64,000 nt of DNA from Phytopseudomonas daroniae (GTDB lineage Bacteria; Pseudomonadota; Gammaproteobacteria; Pseudomonadales; Pseudomonadaceae): NCBI RefSeq assembly GCF_004327285.1, contig NZ_QJUI01000021.1:1-64000 (forward strand), written 5' to 3'. The position numbers and the translations under genes were made by a program. The notes beneath the pieces were generated by a model. The model was not told the DNA's origin, ran no database searches, and saw nothing but the letters and a program-made list of their open reading frames with translations. Shown in pieces: positions 43,316 to 52,243 of the stretch. How positions within the stretch are numbered: position 1 is the stretch's first letter; each line of letters starts with the position of its first letter.

Positions 43316-44140
43316 ATGAGCATCGCACAACTGGTAAGGCCGAGCCGCAAGCAACGTGTCCGTACGCTGTGGATTTCCGATGTGCACCTGGGCACACGCG
43401 ATAGTCAGGCCGAGCACCTGGCGGCCTTTCTCAAGCGTTATCAGGCCGAGCGCATCTATCTGGTGGGCGACATCATCGACGGCTGGAAGCTGCGCGGCGG
43501 CGTCTATTGGCCCCAGGCGCACACCAACGTGATCAGGCGCCTGCTGACCATGAGCAAGCGTGGCACCGAGGTGATCTACGTCACCGGCAACCACGACGAA
43601 TTCCTGCGCCGCTATTCGAAACTGCTGCTTGGCAATATTCAACTGGTCGACGAGGCCGAGCACGTCACCGCGGATGGCCGACGCCTGTTGGTGATCCATG
43701 GCGATCAGTTCGATGTGATCACCCGCTATCACCGCTGGCTGGCGTTTCTCGGCGACTCGGCCTACACCTTCACCCTGGTGCTGAACCGCTGGCTCAACCA
43801 CTGGCGGCGCCGTTACGGCTATGGCTACTGGTCGCTGTCCGCCTACCTCAAGCACAAGGTCAAGAGTGCGGTGAACTTCATCAGCGATTTCGAGGAAGCC
43901 ATTACCCACGAGTGCAGTCGCCGTGGTTTCAACGGCGTGGTGTGCGGGCATATTCACCATGCCGAGATTCGCAAGCTGGGCGATGTCGAGTACCTCAATT
44001 GCGGTGACTGGGTCGAATCCTGCACCGCGCTGATCGAGCACCCGGACGGTAACATCGAGTTGTATCGCCTGGTCGACGAGCAAGAGCGGCTGGCACGATT
44101 GCAGGCGGACAAGGTCGCGGTCATCGAGCCGGCAGCATGA
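43316..44140 (+). CDS. plcP: PlcP-like calcineurin-type phosphoesterase (UDP-2,3-diacylglucosamine diphosphatase family)
   Basis: This 274-residue metallophosphoesterase has all calcineurin-like metal motifs: WISDVHLGTRD, LVGDIIDGW, VTGNHDEFL, VIHGDQFD and CGHIHHAEI. Annotation pipelines often call it LpxH-like, but the larger size and its place before a family 1 glycosyltransferase gene match PlcP. PlcP cuts head groups from membrane phospholipids to give diacylglycerol during phosphate shortage. As I recall, P. aeruginosa has such a phosphoesterase beside glycosyltransferase Agt1 and cyaB, the same order as here. It overlaps the next gene by four bases. Confidence 0.82.
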   Translation: MSIAQLVRPSRKQRVRTLWISDVHLGTRDSQAEHLAAFLKRYQAERIYLVGDIIDGWKLRGGVYWPQAHTNVIRRLLTMSKRGTEVIYVTGNHDEFLRRYSKLLLGNIQLVDEAEHVTADGRRLLVIHGDQFDVITRYHRWLAFLGDSAYTFTLVLNRWLNHWRRRYGYGYWSLSAYLKHKVKSAVNFISDFEEAITHECSRRGFNGVVCGHIHHAEIRKLGDVEYLNCGDWVESCTALIEHPDGNIELYRLVDEQERLARLQADKVAVIEPAA

Positions 44141-45184
44141 GGCTGCTGATCGTCACCGACACCTGGGCGCCGCAGGTCAATGGCGTGGTCACCAGCCTGC
44201 AGGCACTGGTCGGCGAATTGCGGGACATGGGGCATCATGTCGAAGCCCTCTCGCCTGGCGCATTTCGCTGTGTGCCCTGTCCGAGCTACCCGGAGATTCC
44301 CCTGGCGTGGAACCTCTGGCGGGTCGGCGCGGCCATCGAGGCGTTTGTTCCGGATTGCGTGCACCTGGCGACCGAAGGGCCGCTGGGTTGGGCCGCCCGG
44401 CGTTGGTTGCTGCGCCGGGGACTGGCCTTCTCCAGCGCCGTGCACACCCGTTTTCCCGAGTACCTGAAGGCCCGTTGCCCGTGGCTTCCTCTGGGATTGG
44501 GCTATGCCTATCTGCGTCTGTTTCATCGCCCTAGCCAGGCGGTGCTGGTGACTACCGAGCGATTGCGTACGGGACTCGCCGATCGGGGGCTTGAGCGCCT
44601 GGTGCTATGGCGTAAGGGCGTGAACACACGCTTGTTCGCACCCGAGACTCAGGCTTCGACGCCAGTGACGGCAGTGTTTCTGTACGTGGGCCGTATTGCG
44701 CCGGAGAAGAACCTGCAGGCGTTTCTCGATCTGGATCTGCCGGGCGAGAAATGGGTGGTCGGCGACGGGCCGCAGCGTCAGGCGCTGCAGCAAACCCATG
44801 GGCAAGTGAAGTTCTTTGGCTACCGGCATGGAGAGGAACTGGCCGAATTCTATCGCCGCGCCAGTGTGCTGGTGTTTCCCTCGCAGACCGATACCTATGG
44901 TTTGGTGATGCTGGAAGCCCAGGCCTGCGGAACGCCAGTGGCGGCCTTTGCCGTACCGGGGCCGCTGGATGTGGTGGTGCCGGGGGTGACCGGCGTGCTT
45001 GGTGACGATCTGCGCCAAGCCTGCCTGCCTGGCGGCGCTGGAGCTGGATCGGGCGCAGTGTGCGGAGGAGGCGGGACGGCAGTCCTGGCGCGCATCGGCC
45101 ATCGAATTTCTGGCCCGTCAGCCACTGCTTAGCGGCGAACCGATGACCGCTGATTTACCGGGACGAGTCGCCCGCAGTTACTGA
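44137..45184 (+). pseudogene. Glycolipid glycosyltransferase (Agt1-like, GT family 4), frameshifted near the C-terminus
   Basis: The frame starts MRLLIVTDTWAPQVNGVVTS and has a complete GT-B core with the acceptor-side HTRFPEYLK and donor-site VFLYVGRIAPEKNL, then SQTDTYGLVMLEAQACGTPV. At 45020-45031 the unit CCTG is present three times; two copies would keep the frame. After it the frame reads a Gly/Ala-rich tail to 45132, whereas the adjacent frame carries the normal end (LAALELDRAQCAEEAGRQSW to TGA at 45184). Removing four bases gives 347 codons. The enzyme would add a sugar to the diacylglycerol made by PlcP. The catalytic domains are intact, so some activity may remain. Confidence 0.85.
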
Positions 45185-45201
45185 ATGCCGAGCGAGGAGC
45201 G

Positions 45202-46590
45202 TCACATGATGATCTTGTCGCGCAGCTTCTCGGCAGCCTGCTGCAGGGCCTGGATGACCCGCTCCTTGTCGAAGTTCTGAATGCCATTGGTATCCAGGTA
45301 CATGGAAAAGCCGGGCAGTTCATGCTCGAGGAAGGTGGAGCTGGCGCCCAGGTCACGGCGGAAGTCCACCACCTGGTAGATCTGCACCGGCCGGGTGAAG
45401 CCCTTGACGTTGATCTGGCCCTTGTCGCGGCACATGATCACGTCCTTGATCAGCGAGTAGGTCTCGTGGGAGATCAGGATCTCGCCGGACTCGGCGGCGC
45501 TTTCCAGTCGACTGGCGAGGTTCACGTCGCGACCGATGATGGTGTAGTCCATCCGCGTATCGGCACCGAAGTTGCCGACGGTGCAGTAACCGGTGTTGAG
45601 ACCCATGCGGATCTCCAGGGGCTTGGTGATGCCCTGGGCACGCCAGTGCTGGCGCAGTACCTTCATGTGCTTGCGCATGGCGATGGCCATCGAGACGGCG
45701 GCCATGGCGTCCTTCTTGGCACCCTGGCTGCTTGGGTCGCCGAAGAACACCATCACGCTGTCGCCGATGAACTTGTCGATGGTGCCGCCGAACTTCATGC
45801 AGATCTTCGACATCTCGTTGAGATAGGTATTGAGCAGATCGGTAAGGGCTTCGGCTTCCAGCTCTTCGGACAGCTCGGTGAAACCGCGGATGTCGGAGAA
45901 GAACACCGTGAGCTTCTTGCGCTGGGTTTCCAGACGCACGTGTTTCTTGCCGCTGAAGATCGACTCCCACACCTGGGGCGACAGGTATTTGGCCAGGTTA
46001 CGGGCCAGGCGTGCGGCCTTTTCCTGCTCACGCTTGATCTCGATACGCACCTGAGTCAGGCGTATGCCCTGCTGATGGACGAAGTATGCGTTGATGCAGA
46101 TATACAGCATGGTGAATACGCTGCTGACCAAGGCCACCAGAGCCGGAGTTTCCGGCACCACGCGCAGATCGGTGAGCGAGGAGGTGAGCAGGGAGCCGCT
46201 GAAGGCCACCAGCAGCGCCAGGCCCATGTCGCGCAGGCCGCCCACGATCAGGGCGCTGAAGGTCAGGGTGAGCAGGCACATCAGGCTGGGGACTACCGAG
46301 AACCCCAACAGCACCGCGACGGCACCACAGTGCAGGGCATCGATGAACATCAGGGACATGACGGTACGGTGTGGCTGTTCATCCCTGAAGCGTTTGCTCA
46401 GCCAGTACGCCAGGTGCGGGTAGAGCAGGGCGTACGGCACCATCCACAGAATATCCTGGCTGAACACCTGGATATAGGTGCCGGCGGCGACGCTGGCGGC
46501 CACGGCAATGTAGGCCAGCACGCGCGAGTAATACTCGCGTGTGGGCAACGTTGGCAGTCCGCTTGGTGCGGATGAAAGAGTTGCATTCAT
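45202..46590 (-). CDS. cyaB: Class III adenylate cyclase with MASE2 membrane domain
   Basis: This 462-residue protein makes cAMP and resembles P. aeruginosa CyaB in length and layout. Residues of about 20-190 form the MASE2 domain with several membrane spans; the cyclase domain begins near KKLTVFFSDIRGFTELSEEL with its metal-binding Asp residues, continues FIGDSVMVFFGDP (second metal Asp), and DYTIIGRDVNLASRLE provides the transition-state contacts. In P. aeruginosa CyaB-made cAMP acts with Vfr on virulence and pili. It lies convergent to the agt1-like gene. Confidence 0.93.
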   Translation of the reverse strand: MNATLSSAPSGLPTLPTREYYSRVLAYIAVAASVAAGTYIQVFSQDILWMVPYALLYPHLAYWLSKRFRDEQPHRTVMSLMFIDALHCGAVAVLLGFSVVPSLMCLLTLTFSALIVGGLRDMGLALLVAFSGSLLTSSLTDLRVVPETPALVALVSSVFTMLYICINAYFVHQQGIRLTQVRIEIKREQEKAARLARNLAKYLSPQVWESIFSGKKHVRLETQRKKLTVFFSDIRGFTELSEELEAEALTDLLNTYLNEMSKICMKFGGTIDKFIGDSVMVFFGDPSSQGAKKDAMAAVSMAIAMRKHMKVLRQHWRAQGITKPLEIRMGLNTGYCTVGNFGADTRMDYTIIGRDVNLASRLESAAESGEILISHETYSLIKDVIMCRDKGQINVKGFTRPVQIYQVVDFRRDLGASSTFLEHELPGFSMYLDTNGIQNFDKERVIQALQQAAEKLRDKIIM

Positions 46591-46776
46591 TCGTTGCTGA
46601 TGATCCCTGCCGAGAGTCCGACTGCATTACCGGACGCCAGTCTGGAAGCGGCGTGCGGGCGGAGCCAGCGGAAAAGCGGGATCATATACGCTGGGGCCAA
46701 GACCGGCAAAGCCGGAGTGCCATAAGACACCGAACGGTCATATTGACCCGCCTGCCGGTCTTTTCCGTGAGGACGC

Positions 46777-47094
46777 TTAAAAGCGGATTCGGCCGGTGAG
46801 GGCATCCTTGAGCATCACCCAATCGCCCATCAGCGAATAGAGCGGATACTGGAACGTGGCCGGGCGGTTGCGCTCGAAGACGAAGTGGCCCACCCAGGCG
46901 AAACCATAGCCGATGACCGGCAACGCCAGCAGCCAGACCCATTGCTGGCTGATCAATGTATAGCCCAGCACCACGAGTATCAGGAGGCTGCCAAGGTAAT
47001 GCAGGCGCCGGCAGATCGGGTTGCTGTGTTCCTGCAGGTAGTAGGGATAGAACTCGGCGAAGGAGTGGAATCGCTCGTGGGGCTGGCTGTTCAT
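46777..47094 (-). CDS. Mpo1/DUF962-family membrane protein
   Basis: This 105-residue protein shows the DUF962 pattern FYPYYLQEHSNPICRRLHYL, with a His-x-x-Pro-x-x-R-x-x-H arrangement, two hydrophobic helices, and GYGFAWVGHFVFERNRPATF with further histidines. Yeast Mpo1 of this family is an iron-dependent dioxygenase of 2-hydroxy fatty acids; a similar role here is only possible. Translation starts at the ATG at 47094. Confidence 0.9.
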   Translation of the reverse strand: MNSQPHERFHSFAEFYPYYLQEHSNPICRRLHYLGSLLILVVLGYTLISQQWVWLLALPVIGYGFAWVGHFVFERNRPATFQYPLYSLMGDWVMLKDALTGRIRF

Positions 47095-47158
47095 CGACGG
47101 CTTCCTGTTGTTGTTATGTGAGGAAAGTATAGGGCGCTCGTGACGCCCGGTTGTCCTG

Positions 47159-48613
47159 TCAATGCCGCCAGAAAGCAGGCATCAGCAAGACCAGTACGGT
47201 GAGGATTTCCAGGCGCCCCAGCAGCATGCCCAGAGTCAGCAGCCACTTGGCCATATCCGGCAGGCTGGCGTAGGTGCCGGCCGGGCCGATTATCGGGCCC
47301 ATGCCTGGGCCGACGCCGGCGACCGTGCTGGCAGCGCCGCTCAGCGCGGTGATCCAGTCCAGGCCGCACAAGGTCAGTGCCAGGGCCAGCAAGGCGATAG
47401 TGATGGTGAAGAAGAAGGAGAAGGTGAGAATCGAGCGGACGATGTCTTCATCCAGGCGGTGGCGGTTGTACTGCTGCTTGATCACCGCGCGGGGGTGCAC
47501 CAGTTGCATCAGGTTGGCCTTGAGCAGAATGTAGGCGACCTGGAAACGGAAGATCTTCAAGCCACCGGCGGTGGAGCCGGAGCAGCCACCGATAAAGCCC
47601 AGGTAAAAGAACAGCATCCCGGCGAAACCGCCCCACAGCGAGTAATCGCCGAGCGCGAAACCGGTGGTGGTCATGATCGAGGTGGTGTTCACCGCCACGT
47701 GGCGCAGGGCATCGAGCCAGTGCAGATCGGTGGTCAGGTAGTACCAGGTGCCGAGAATCAGCCAGGTGCCCATGAGAATGGCGAGAAAACCGCGTACCTG
47801 CTGGTCGCCAAGCACCGCGCCGAAGTTGCCGCGCAGGGTCGAGACGTAGAGCACGAACGGCAGGCTGCCGAGGATCATCAACACCACGGCCATCCAGTGC
47901 ACGGCCGGTTGCGTCCACTTGGCCAGGGACAGATCCGAGGTGGAGAAGCCGCCCGTGGAGATGGCCGACATGCTGTGATTGATGGCATCGAAGAGGCTCA
48001 TGCCGGCCAGCCAGAAGCCCAGGCAGCCGAGCAGGCTGATGCCCAGGTAAGCCACCACCATGTACTTGGCCACCATGTGCGAGCGCGGCATGACCTTGTC
48101 GGAACGATCCGAGGACTCGGTCTGGAACAGGCGCATACCGCCGATGCGCAGCATCGGCAGAATGGCCACGGCCATGGCGATGAAGCCGATACCGCCCAGC
48201 CAGTGCAGCATGGAGCGCCAGATCAGGATGCCCGGTGACATGTTGTCCAGGCCGATCAGTACGGTAGCCCCGGTGGCGGTGATGCCCGACATGCTCTCGA
48301 AGAAGGAGTCGGTGTAACTCATGTGCTGGGTGAACATGAATGGCAGGGCGGCGAAGATGCACACCATCAGCCAGCTCGAGACCGTCAGCAGGTACATGTC
48401 GCGGGGGCGCAGATGAGCGTCCTTGGGGCGCCCGCGGACGATCATCGACAGCCCGGCGACAAAGGTGATCAGGCTCGACCAGATGAAGGGGCTCAGTTCA
48501 GATGCCCGATCGAAGGCTATCAGGGTCAGCATGGGGCCGGTCATGCCGATGGCCAGGGTGATCAGGAAGATGCCGTTGATGAACGCGATGAGTCTTAGGG
48601 TTGGCCAGGCCAT
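47159..48613 (-). CDS. trkH: Trk-type potassium uptake permease TrkH
   Basis: This 484-residue membrane protein is the channel-like subunit of the Trk K+ system and works with cytoplasmic TrkA. It has four pore repeats; visible ones include DSFFESMSGITATGATVL and NHSMSAISTGGFSTSD, with the TTGFALGDYSLWGG and AASTVAGVGPGMG regions in the second half. I start it at the ATG at 48613 (MAWPTLRLIAF); an extension to 48643 is possible. The downstream gene is the small DUF962 gene, about 60 bases away. Confidence 0.94.
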   Translation of the reverse strand: MAWPTLRLIAFINGIFLITLAIGMTGPMLTLIAFDRASELSPFIWSSLITFVAGLSMIVRGRPKDAHLRPRDMYLLTVSSWLMVCIFAALPFMFTQHMSYTDSFFESMSGITATGATVLIGLDNMSPGILIWRSMLHWLGGIGFIAMAVAILPMLRIGGMRLFQTESSDRSDKVMPRSHMVAKYMVVAYLGISLLGCLGFWLAGMSLFDAINHSMSAISTGGFSTSDLSLAKWTQPAVHWMAVVLMILGSLPFVLYVSTLRGNFGAVLGDQQVRGFLAILMGTWLILGTWYYLTTDLHWLDALRHVAVNTTSIMTTTGFALGDYSLWGGFAGMLFFYLGFIGGCSGSTAGGLKIFRFQVAYILLKANLMQLVHPRAVIKQQYNRHRLDEDIVRSILTFSFFFTITIALLALALTLCGLDWITALSGAASTVAGVGPGMGPIIGPAGTYASLPDMAKWLLTLGMLLGRLEILTVLVLLMPAFWRH

Positions 48614-48883
48614 CGGGTTTGTTCCGCGAAAAAGTGGCGCCATTCTACCTTTGCCGCCGGTGCTGTAAACCTGCCAGCCAGCCTGCTTTCATCGCCTTTC
48701 AGTGGGGCCTTTCAACGCTATGGCGGCGAATGGATTACGCCCTCAGGTAGTGGCCCTTGCCGCAATCGCATCGCTCCGAGGCGAACTGGTCGCTGCACGC
48801 GATCCCGTAGGAACCGGCTTGCTGGCGATTGGCGGCCGTGACGCAAATTTGCAGAACGGCCAACGCCGCATCGCCCGCAAGGC
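48614..48883. other. Gap upstream of trkH with a REP-like sequence
   Basis: Near 48808-48832 lies GTAGGAACCGGCTTGCTGGC, a common Pseudomonas REP-type motif. The trkH promoter should be here; no clear boxes or genes are seen. Confidence 0.5.
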
Positions 48884-48991
48884 TAGTGTCGCGACAACGG
48901 TCATATGTCGGCCAGGATGGTCGATGTGCCCGAGGCGGCGAACGGGGTATCGTAATGTCGGATGGCAGCCATGTGGCGCAAGCGGACGGTC

Positions 48992-49054
48992 GTAGGATGG
49001 GTCGGGCCGCGCAGGTGAAACCCATCGGAAATTGATGGGTTTCACCCATCCTAC
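48992..49054. repeat. Hairpin module A, copy 2, with an arm insertion
   Basis: The right arm is intact; the left arm GTAGGATGGG is separated from TGAAACCCATC by a stretch starting TCGGGCCGCGCAGG. The same stretch occurs in module B at 36034-36120, so modules exchange pieces. Confidence 0.8.
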
Positions 49055-49066
49055 GGGCTGTAGAAC

Positions 49067-49140
49067 GTAGCCTGGATTAGCCGCAGGCGTAATCCGGGGC
49101 CGAAGGCCGTGATCCATGGTTCAACGCGAGTCACCGACCG
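49067..49140. repeat. REP-like module C, copy 3
   Basis: It is nearly identical to 5840-5913 and 36155-36228, with one change near the end (GAGTCACC for GGGTCACC). Confidence 0.8.
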
Positions 49141-49335
49141 GCTGCTTCCGCCTTTGAGCGACCACTCAGCCCAATCGCTCGGATACGACATTTGATGTGT
49201 GAGCCCCCCGCAGCTCCCGGTGCGGCGGATTCAGGTAGTACCGTAGCGTCGCGCTTTCGCGGCGATCGGAAGCCTTGGCTCATGCTTCGGTAGCTTGGCT
49301 GTTAGAATTCCGTTCTTTTTCCTGGAGGTGAGCCG

Positions 49336-49902
49336 ATGGATGCCCTCGATGCGCTGATCAACCGTGTCTCCGTTCCCCGCCTGGTCGAGCCAGCGCCGAC
49401 CGCCGCTCAGCGTGAACAGCTGTTTCGCGCCGCGTTGCGGGCGCCGGATCACGGGCAACTGCGCCCTTGGCGTTTCCTGACCATCGAAGGGGAAGCCCGG
49501 CATGCGTTGGGCAAGCTGTATGCCGAAGCGCTGGCTGCCAAGTCGGCCGAGGTGAGTGAGGAGGCCCTGGCCAAGGCGCGCAATATGCCATTGCGGGCTC
49601 CCTTGCTGGTGGTGGTCATCGCCCGCGTGCAGGAGCACCCGAAGGTGCCGGCTCAGGAGCAGGTGTTGGCTGCTGGTTGTGCCGCTCACGGCATTCTGCT
49701 CGCCGCCCATGCGCAGGGCATCGGTGCGGTGTGGCGCACGGGTGAGCTGTCCCACGATCGCCATGTCGATGCCGGTTTGGGGCTCGCTGCGAACGAGCGG
49801 ATCGTTGGCTACCTCTATCTGGGTACGCCGGAGCGGGAGCTGCGTACGCCACCGCAGTTGGCCGTCGAGGATTATGTCAGCGCTTGGCCGGGCAACGCAT
49901 AA
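49336..49902 (+). CDS. Nitroreductase-family protein (YdjA-like)
   Basis: This 188-residue FMN-dependent oxidoreductase resembles YdjA, a compact nitroreductase homologue. RALRAPDHGQLRPWRFLTIE near residue 30 gives the FMN-binding Arg/His region, AHGILLAAHAQGIGAVWRTG the central helix, and IVGYLYLGTP the end of the fold. The natural substrate is unknown. TGGAGGTGAGCC precedes the ATG. It is convergent with the sensor kinase gene at 49970. Confidence 0.9.
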   Translation: MDALDALINRVSVPRLVEPAPTAAQREQLFRAALRAPDHGQLRPWRFLTIEGEARHALGKLYAEALAAKSAEVSEEALAKARNMPLRAPLLVVVIARVQEHPKVPAQEQVLAAGCAAHGILLAAHAQGIGAVWRTGELSHDRHVDAGLGLAANERIVGYLYLGTPERELRTPPQLAVEDYVSAWPGNA

Positions 49903-49969
49903 AGTCCTGATTGGTCAATAAAAAACAGCAGTGGAAGCGAGAACCGTATGCCGCTCCCAACTGCCTGCG

Positions 49970-51295
49970 TTAAACAGGTATCTCCAGTGGCAGCACCAGT
50001 TTGGCGCTGAAGCCGCCGTCCGGGTGATTCTCCAGTTGCAGGCGGCCGCCATGGCGTTCTGCGGCTCGGCGGGCGATGGCCAGGCCCAGGCCGTGGCCCG
50101 CTGCGCTCTGCCCGGGGGCGCGGAAGAATGGCTCGCCGAGTTGCGCCAGATGCTGCTCGGCCACGCCAGGGCCGTGGTCGCGAACTTCCAGATACACCTC
50201 ATCGGCGCGGCGTACGAAGTTCAGCTCGATGGGCTGCCCCTCGGGGTTGAAACGCAGTGCATTGCGCAGCAGGTTATCCAGCGCACGTTCGAGCATGGCC
50301 GGCCAGCCGTGCAGATGCATGCCCGGCTGTAGACTGACGTCCAGTTGCTGCGCGGGGTAGCTGAGCTTCACGTCCTCGCGCAGCTTGCCGGCCAATTGCG
50401 CCAGGTCGATGGGTTGCGCCGAGCCAGGTTCTGCGTCGAGGCGGGCGAGGGCGAGGATTTCGCTGATCAGGTCTTCCAGGCGGTCGCATTCACGGATCAG
50501 GCGTGGCCAGAGCTTCTCGCGTTCTGCGGGTTCGGCGCGCTCTGCCAGCGCCAGAGCGATGCGCAGCCGCGCGAGGGGCGAACGCAGCTCGTGGGAAACG
50601 TCGCGCAATAGCTGGCGCTGGCTACCGATCAGATCCTGCAAGCGCGCGCCCATGCGGTTGAAGTCGTTGGCCAGCACTCCCAGTTCGTCACGGCGATTGG
50701 CCAGGCGCGCCAGGCTGTTCTGCTGGTAGGCGGTCTGGCCGAGGTCATGTACGGCGCCGCGCAAACGATCAAGCGGGCGAGTGATGGACAGGGTCAACAG
50801 CAGGCTGAACAGGGTCAGTACCACCAGGGCGATGCCCAGGGCGCTCAACGGCCAGAGCAGGCTGCCGCGGTGCCAGGCATCCAGTTCCGGATGCGGAATG
50901 CGGTAGATGAACAGGTAGGTTTCGCCGCTCGATGGGCTGGTGTAGTCGGTGCTCAGGCGCCGCCAGGGCAAGCGTCGATCGCCCTCGTTGCGCTCTTCGA
51001 AGGCGGCTGCTCGTGCGGGAAAGGTGCCGCGCACCAGGGGCTGGCCATTTTCGGAAAGTACTTGGGTATCGATGCGAAAGCGTCGCTTGCGCATATCCAG
51101 TACATCCTGGGCTGCACGCACGCCTTGGCTTTCATAGGCCTGAACCCACTGTTCCGGCAGGCTTTGCAGCGCCGGGTGCTGGTTGAGAATCCAGGCGTCC
51201 TGATTAAGGGCGCGGCCGAGCAGCATGGACAAACCGGCTACCACGGCTATCGCCAGCCAGAAGCTGGCAAGGATACGCCAGAACAATGAGCGCAC
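49970..51295 (-). CDS. Sensor histidine kinase of a Cpx-like system
   Basis: This 441-residue membrane kinase has an N-terminal span (SLFWRILASFWLAIAVVAGL), a periplasmic sensor of about 120 residues, a second span near residue 160, a HAMP linker, the phospho-acceptor His in LLRDVSHELRSPLARLR, and ATPase boxes NLLRNALRFNP, DHGPGVAEQHL and GHGLGLAIARR. I start it at the GTG at 51295, since AAGGAG lies just before it; the frame is open to 51370 without support. It follows a Spy/CpxP-like gene and a response regulator gene on the same strand, an envelope-stress layout. Confidence 0.92.
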   Translation of the reverse strand: MRSLFWRILASFWLAIAVVAGLSMLLGRALNQDAWILNQHPALQSLPEQWVQAYESQGVRAAQDVLDMRKRRFRIDTQVLSENGQPLVRGTFPARAAAFEERNEGDRRLPWRRLSTDYTSPSSGETYLFIYRIPHPELDAWHRGSLLWPLSALGIALVVLTLFSLLLTLSITRPLDRLRGAVHDLGQTAYQQNSLARLANRRDELGVLANDFNRMGARLQDLIGSQRQLLRDVSHELRSPLARLRIALALAERAEPAEREKLWPRLIRECDRLEDLISEILALARLDAEPGSAQPIDLAQLAGKLREDVKLSYPAQQLDVSLQPGMHLHGWPAMLERALDNLLRNALRFNPEGQPIELNFVRRADEVYLEVRDHGPGVAEQHLAQLGEPFFRAPGQSAAGHGLGLAIARRAAERHGGRLQLENHPDGGFSAKLVLPLEIPV

Positions 51296-51405
51296 GAGAG
51301 CTCCTTGAGAAAGGGGCGGCCTCGTGCAGTCGCACGCGGCAGCTGGTTTGGACGGGTGAAACGGCGACACCCACGCAAGGGTGGGTGTCGGTTTTGGCGC
51401 TGGGT

Positions 51406-51813
51406 TCAGCTGGCTTTCTTCTGCTGGGATTTCCAGGTTTCAAAGGCTTCGCGGTCGGCCTTGCGCTCTTTCATCTTGGCGGCTTTTTCGTCGAAAGTCT
51501 TCTGCTGCTCCGGTGTCAGCAGGGCGCGGATGGCAGCCTGTTGCTTGTCACGGGACGCCTTGCGTTCGGTTTCCAGTGCGGTCTTTTCTGCGGCTGGCAG
51601 TTTGTCCAGGTAGCGCAGGGTCAGCTCGCGATCGTTCTTCATCTGCTCGCCCAGCAGTTTGCGTACCTGGCGCTGTTGATCCTTGCTCAGATCCAGTTCA
51701 TGGAAGAACCGTGGGCCGTGATCACTGCCCGGGCGATGGTCGCCACCAGGGGCAGCCATTGCCAGCGTCGGCAGGGTCATGGCGAGGAGCAGGGCGGTCA
51801 TGGTCTTGCGCAT
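51406..51813 (-). CDS. Spy/CpxP-family periplasmic protein
   Basis: This 135-residue protein has a signal peptide (MRKTMTALLLAMTLPTLAMA) and a mature helical part rich in Lys, Glu and Gln, with LDLSKDQQRQVRKLL and ALLTPEQQKTF as the two LTxxQ-type motifs of Spy and CpxP. Such proteins are periplasmic chaperones and, in the Cpx system, feedback inhibitors of the kinase. It lies between the response regulator and kinase genes, 110 bases before the kinase gene. Its promoter may now be affected by MITE 2 upstream. Confidence 0.88.
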   Translation of the reverse strand: MRKTMTALLLAMTLPTLAMAAPGGDHRPGSDHGPRFFHELDLSKDQQRQVRKLLGEQMKNDRELTLRYLDKLPAAEKTALETERKASRDKQQAAIRALLTPEQQKTFDEKAAKMKERKADREAFETWKSQQKKAS

Positions 51814-52010
51814 GGTGTATCTCCTTGTCTCGAAACCGGCCAGTTGCCGGATGTGCCCAGATTAGGGGTTTCAAGGTAAGGCGCAGTCAGCCAAGGTAAA
51901 GGCAGGGTAAAGAGAAACCGGGCTGTGTAAATCGCTCAGAACCTGTTCACGATCTGCTGCGTGTCGCCTGCAGACGTAACAGGTGCGACTGCAACAAGGC
52001 GGGAGCGGAC

Positions 52011-52060
52011 GTAGGATGGGTGAAACCCATCGGCATATTGATGGGTTTCACCCATCCTAC
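52011..52060. repeat. Hairpin module A, copy 3
   Basis: The arms are the same 21 bases as copy 1 (GTAGGATGGGTGAAACCC at the start); only the loop differs. Confidence 0.85.
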
Positions 52061-52092
52061 GAGCTGTTCATGATCTGTTGCGTGTCGCCTTC

Positions 52093-52182
52093 GTAGGGTG
52101 GACGACGCTTCATCCGTCCACCACCACGCGATCGCAATGGTGGATGAAAAAAGCGTCGGCTACGCGCCCCGATCCACCCTAC
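52093..52182. repeat. Hairpin module B, copy 4
   Basis: It begins GTAGGGTGGACGACGC and ends GATCCACCCTAC, with GGTGGATGAAAAAAGCGTC before a GGCTACGCGCCCC stretch also seen inverted at 6023-6087. Confidence 0.8.
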
Positions 52183-52243
52183 GTCTGCTTTCGCCTTGTA
52201 GCGTCCTGTCAGGCTTCTGGCTCGGGAGACGTTGAACAGGCTC

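Larger units (their letters stand above)
48884..49202. repeat. D-type mosaic repeat with modules A and C
   Basis: The left shell (TAGTGTCGCGACAACGGTCA, then GATGTGCCCGAGG and GGCGAACGGGGTATCG) and right shell (TTCCGCCTTTGAGCGACC, then ACTCAGCCCAATCG, ending GATGTGTGA) are shared with 32297-32524. The cargo here is module A with an insertion (48992-49054) and module C (49067-49140). The outer ends are imperfect inverted repeats (AGTGTCGC with a GTCACAC counterpart). Confidence 0.75.
51939..52243. mobile_element. MITE-like element 2, 305 bp, inserted at the regulator stop codon
   Basis: The ends GAACCTGTTCACGATCT (left) and GAGCCTGTTCAACGTCTC (right, reverse-complemented) match MITE 1. TCA is on both sides (51936-51938 and 52244-52246). 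The right TCA is the reverse complement of TGA, the stop codon of the response regulator gene, so the insertion duplicated the stop codon and left the protein intact. Inside are module A (52011-52060) and module B (52093-52182). Confidence 0.8.

Noticed and set aside
43316-44140. LpxH, the lipid A pathway hydrolase
   Set aside because: The metal motifs are shared, but the 274-residue length and coupling to a glycosyltransferase gene point to the PlcP type; LpxH usually has about 240 residues and other neighbours.
45032-45132. The Gly/Ala-rich tail as the true C-terminus of the glycosyltransferase
   Set aside because: The adjacent frame carries the family-like ending, so the tail is read after a frameshift.
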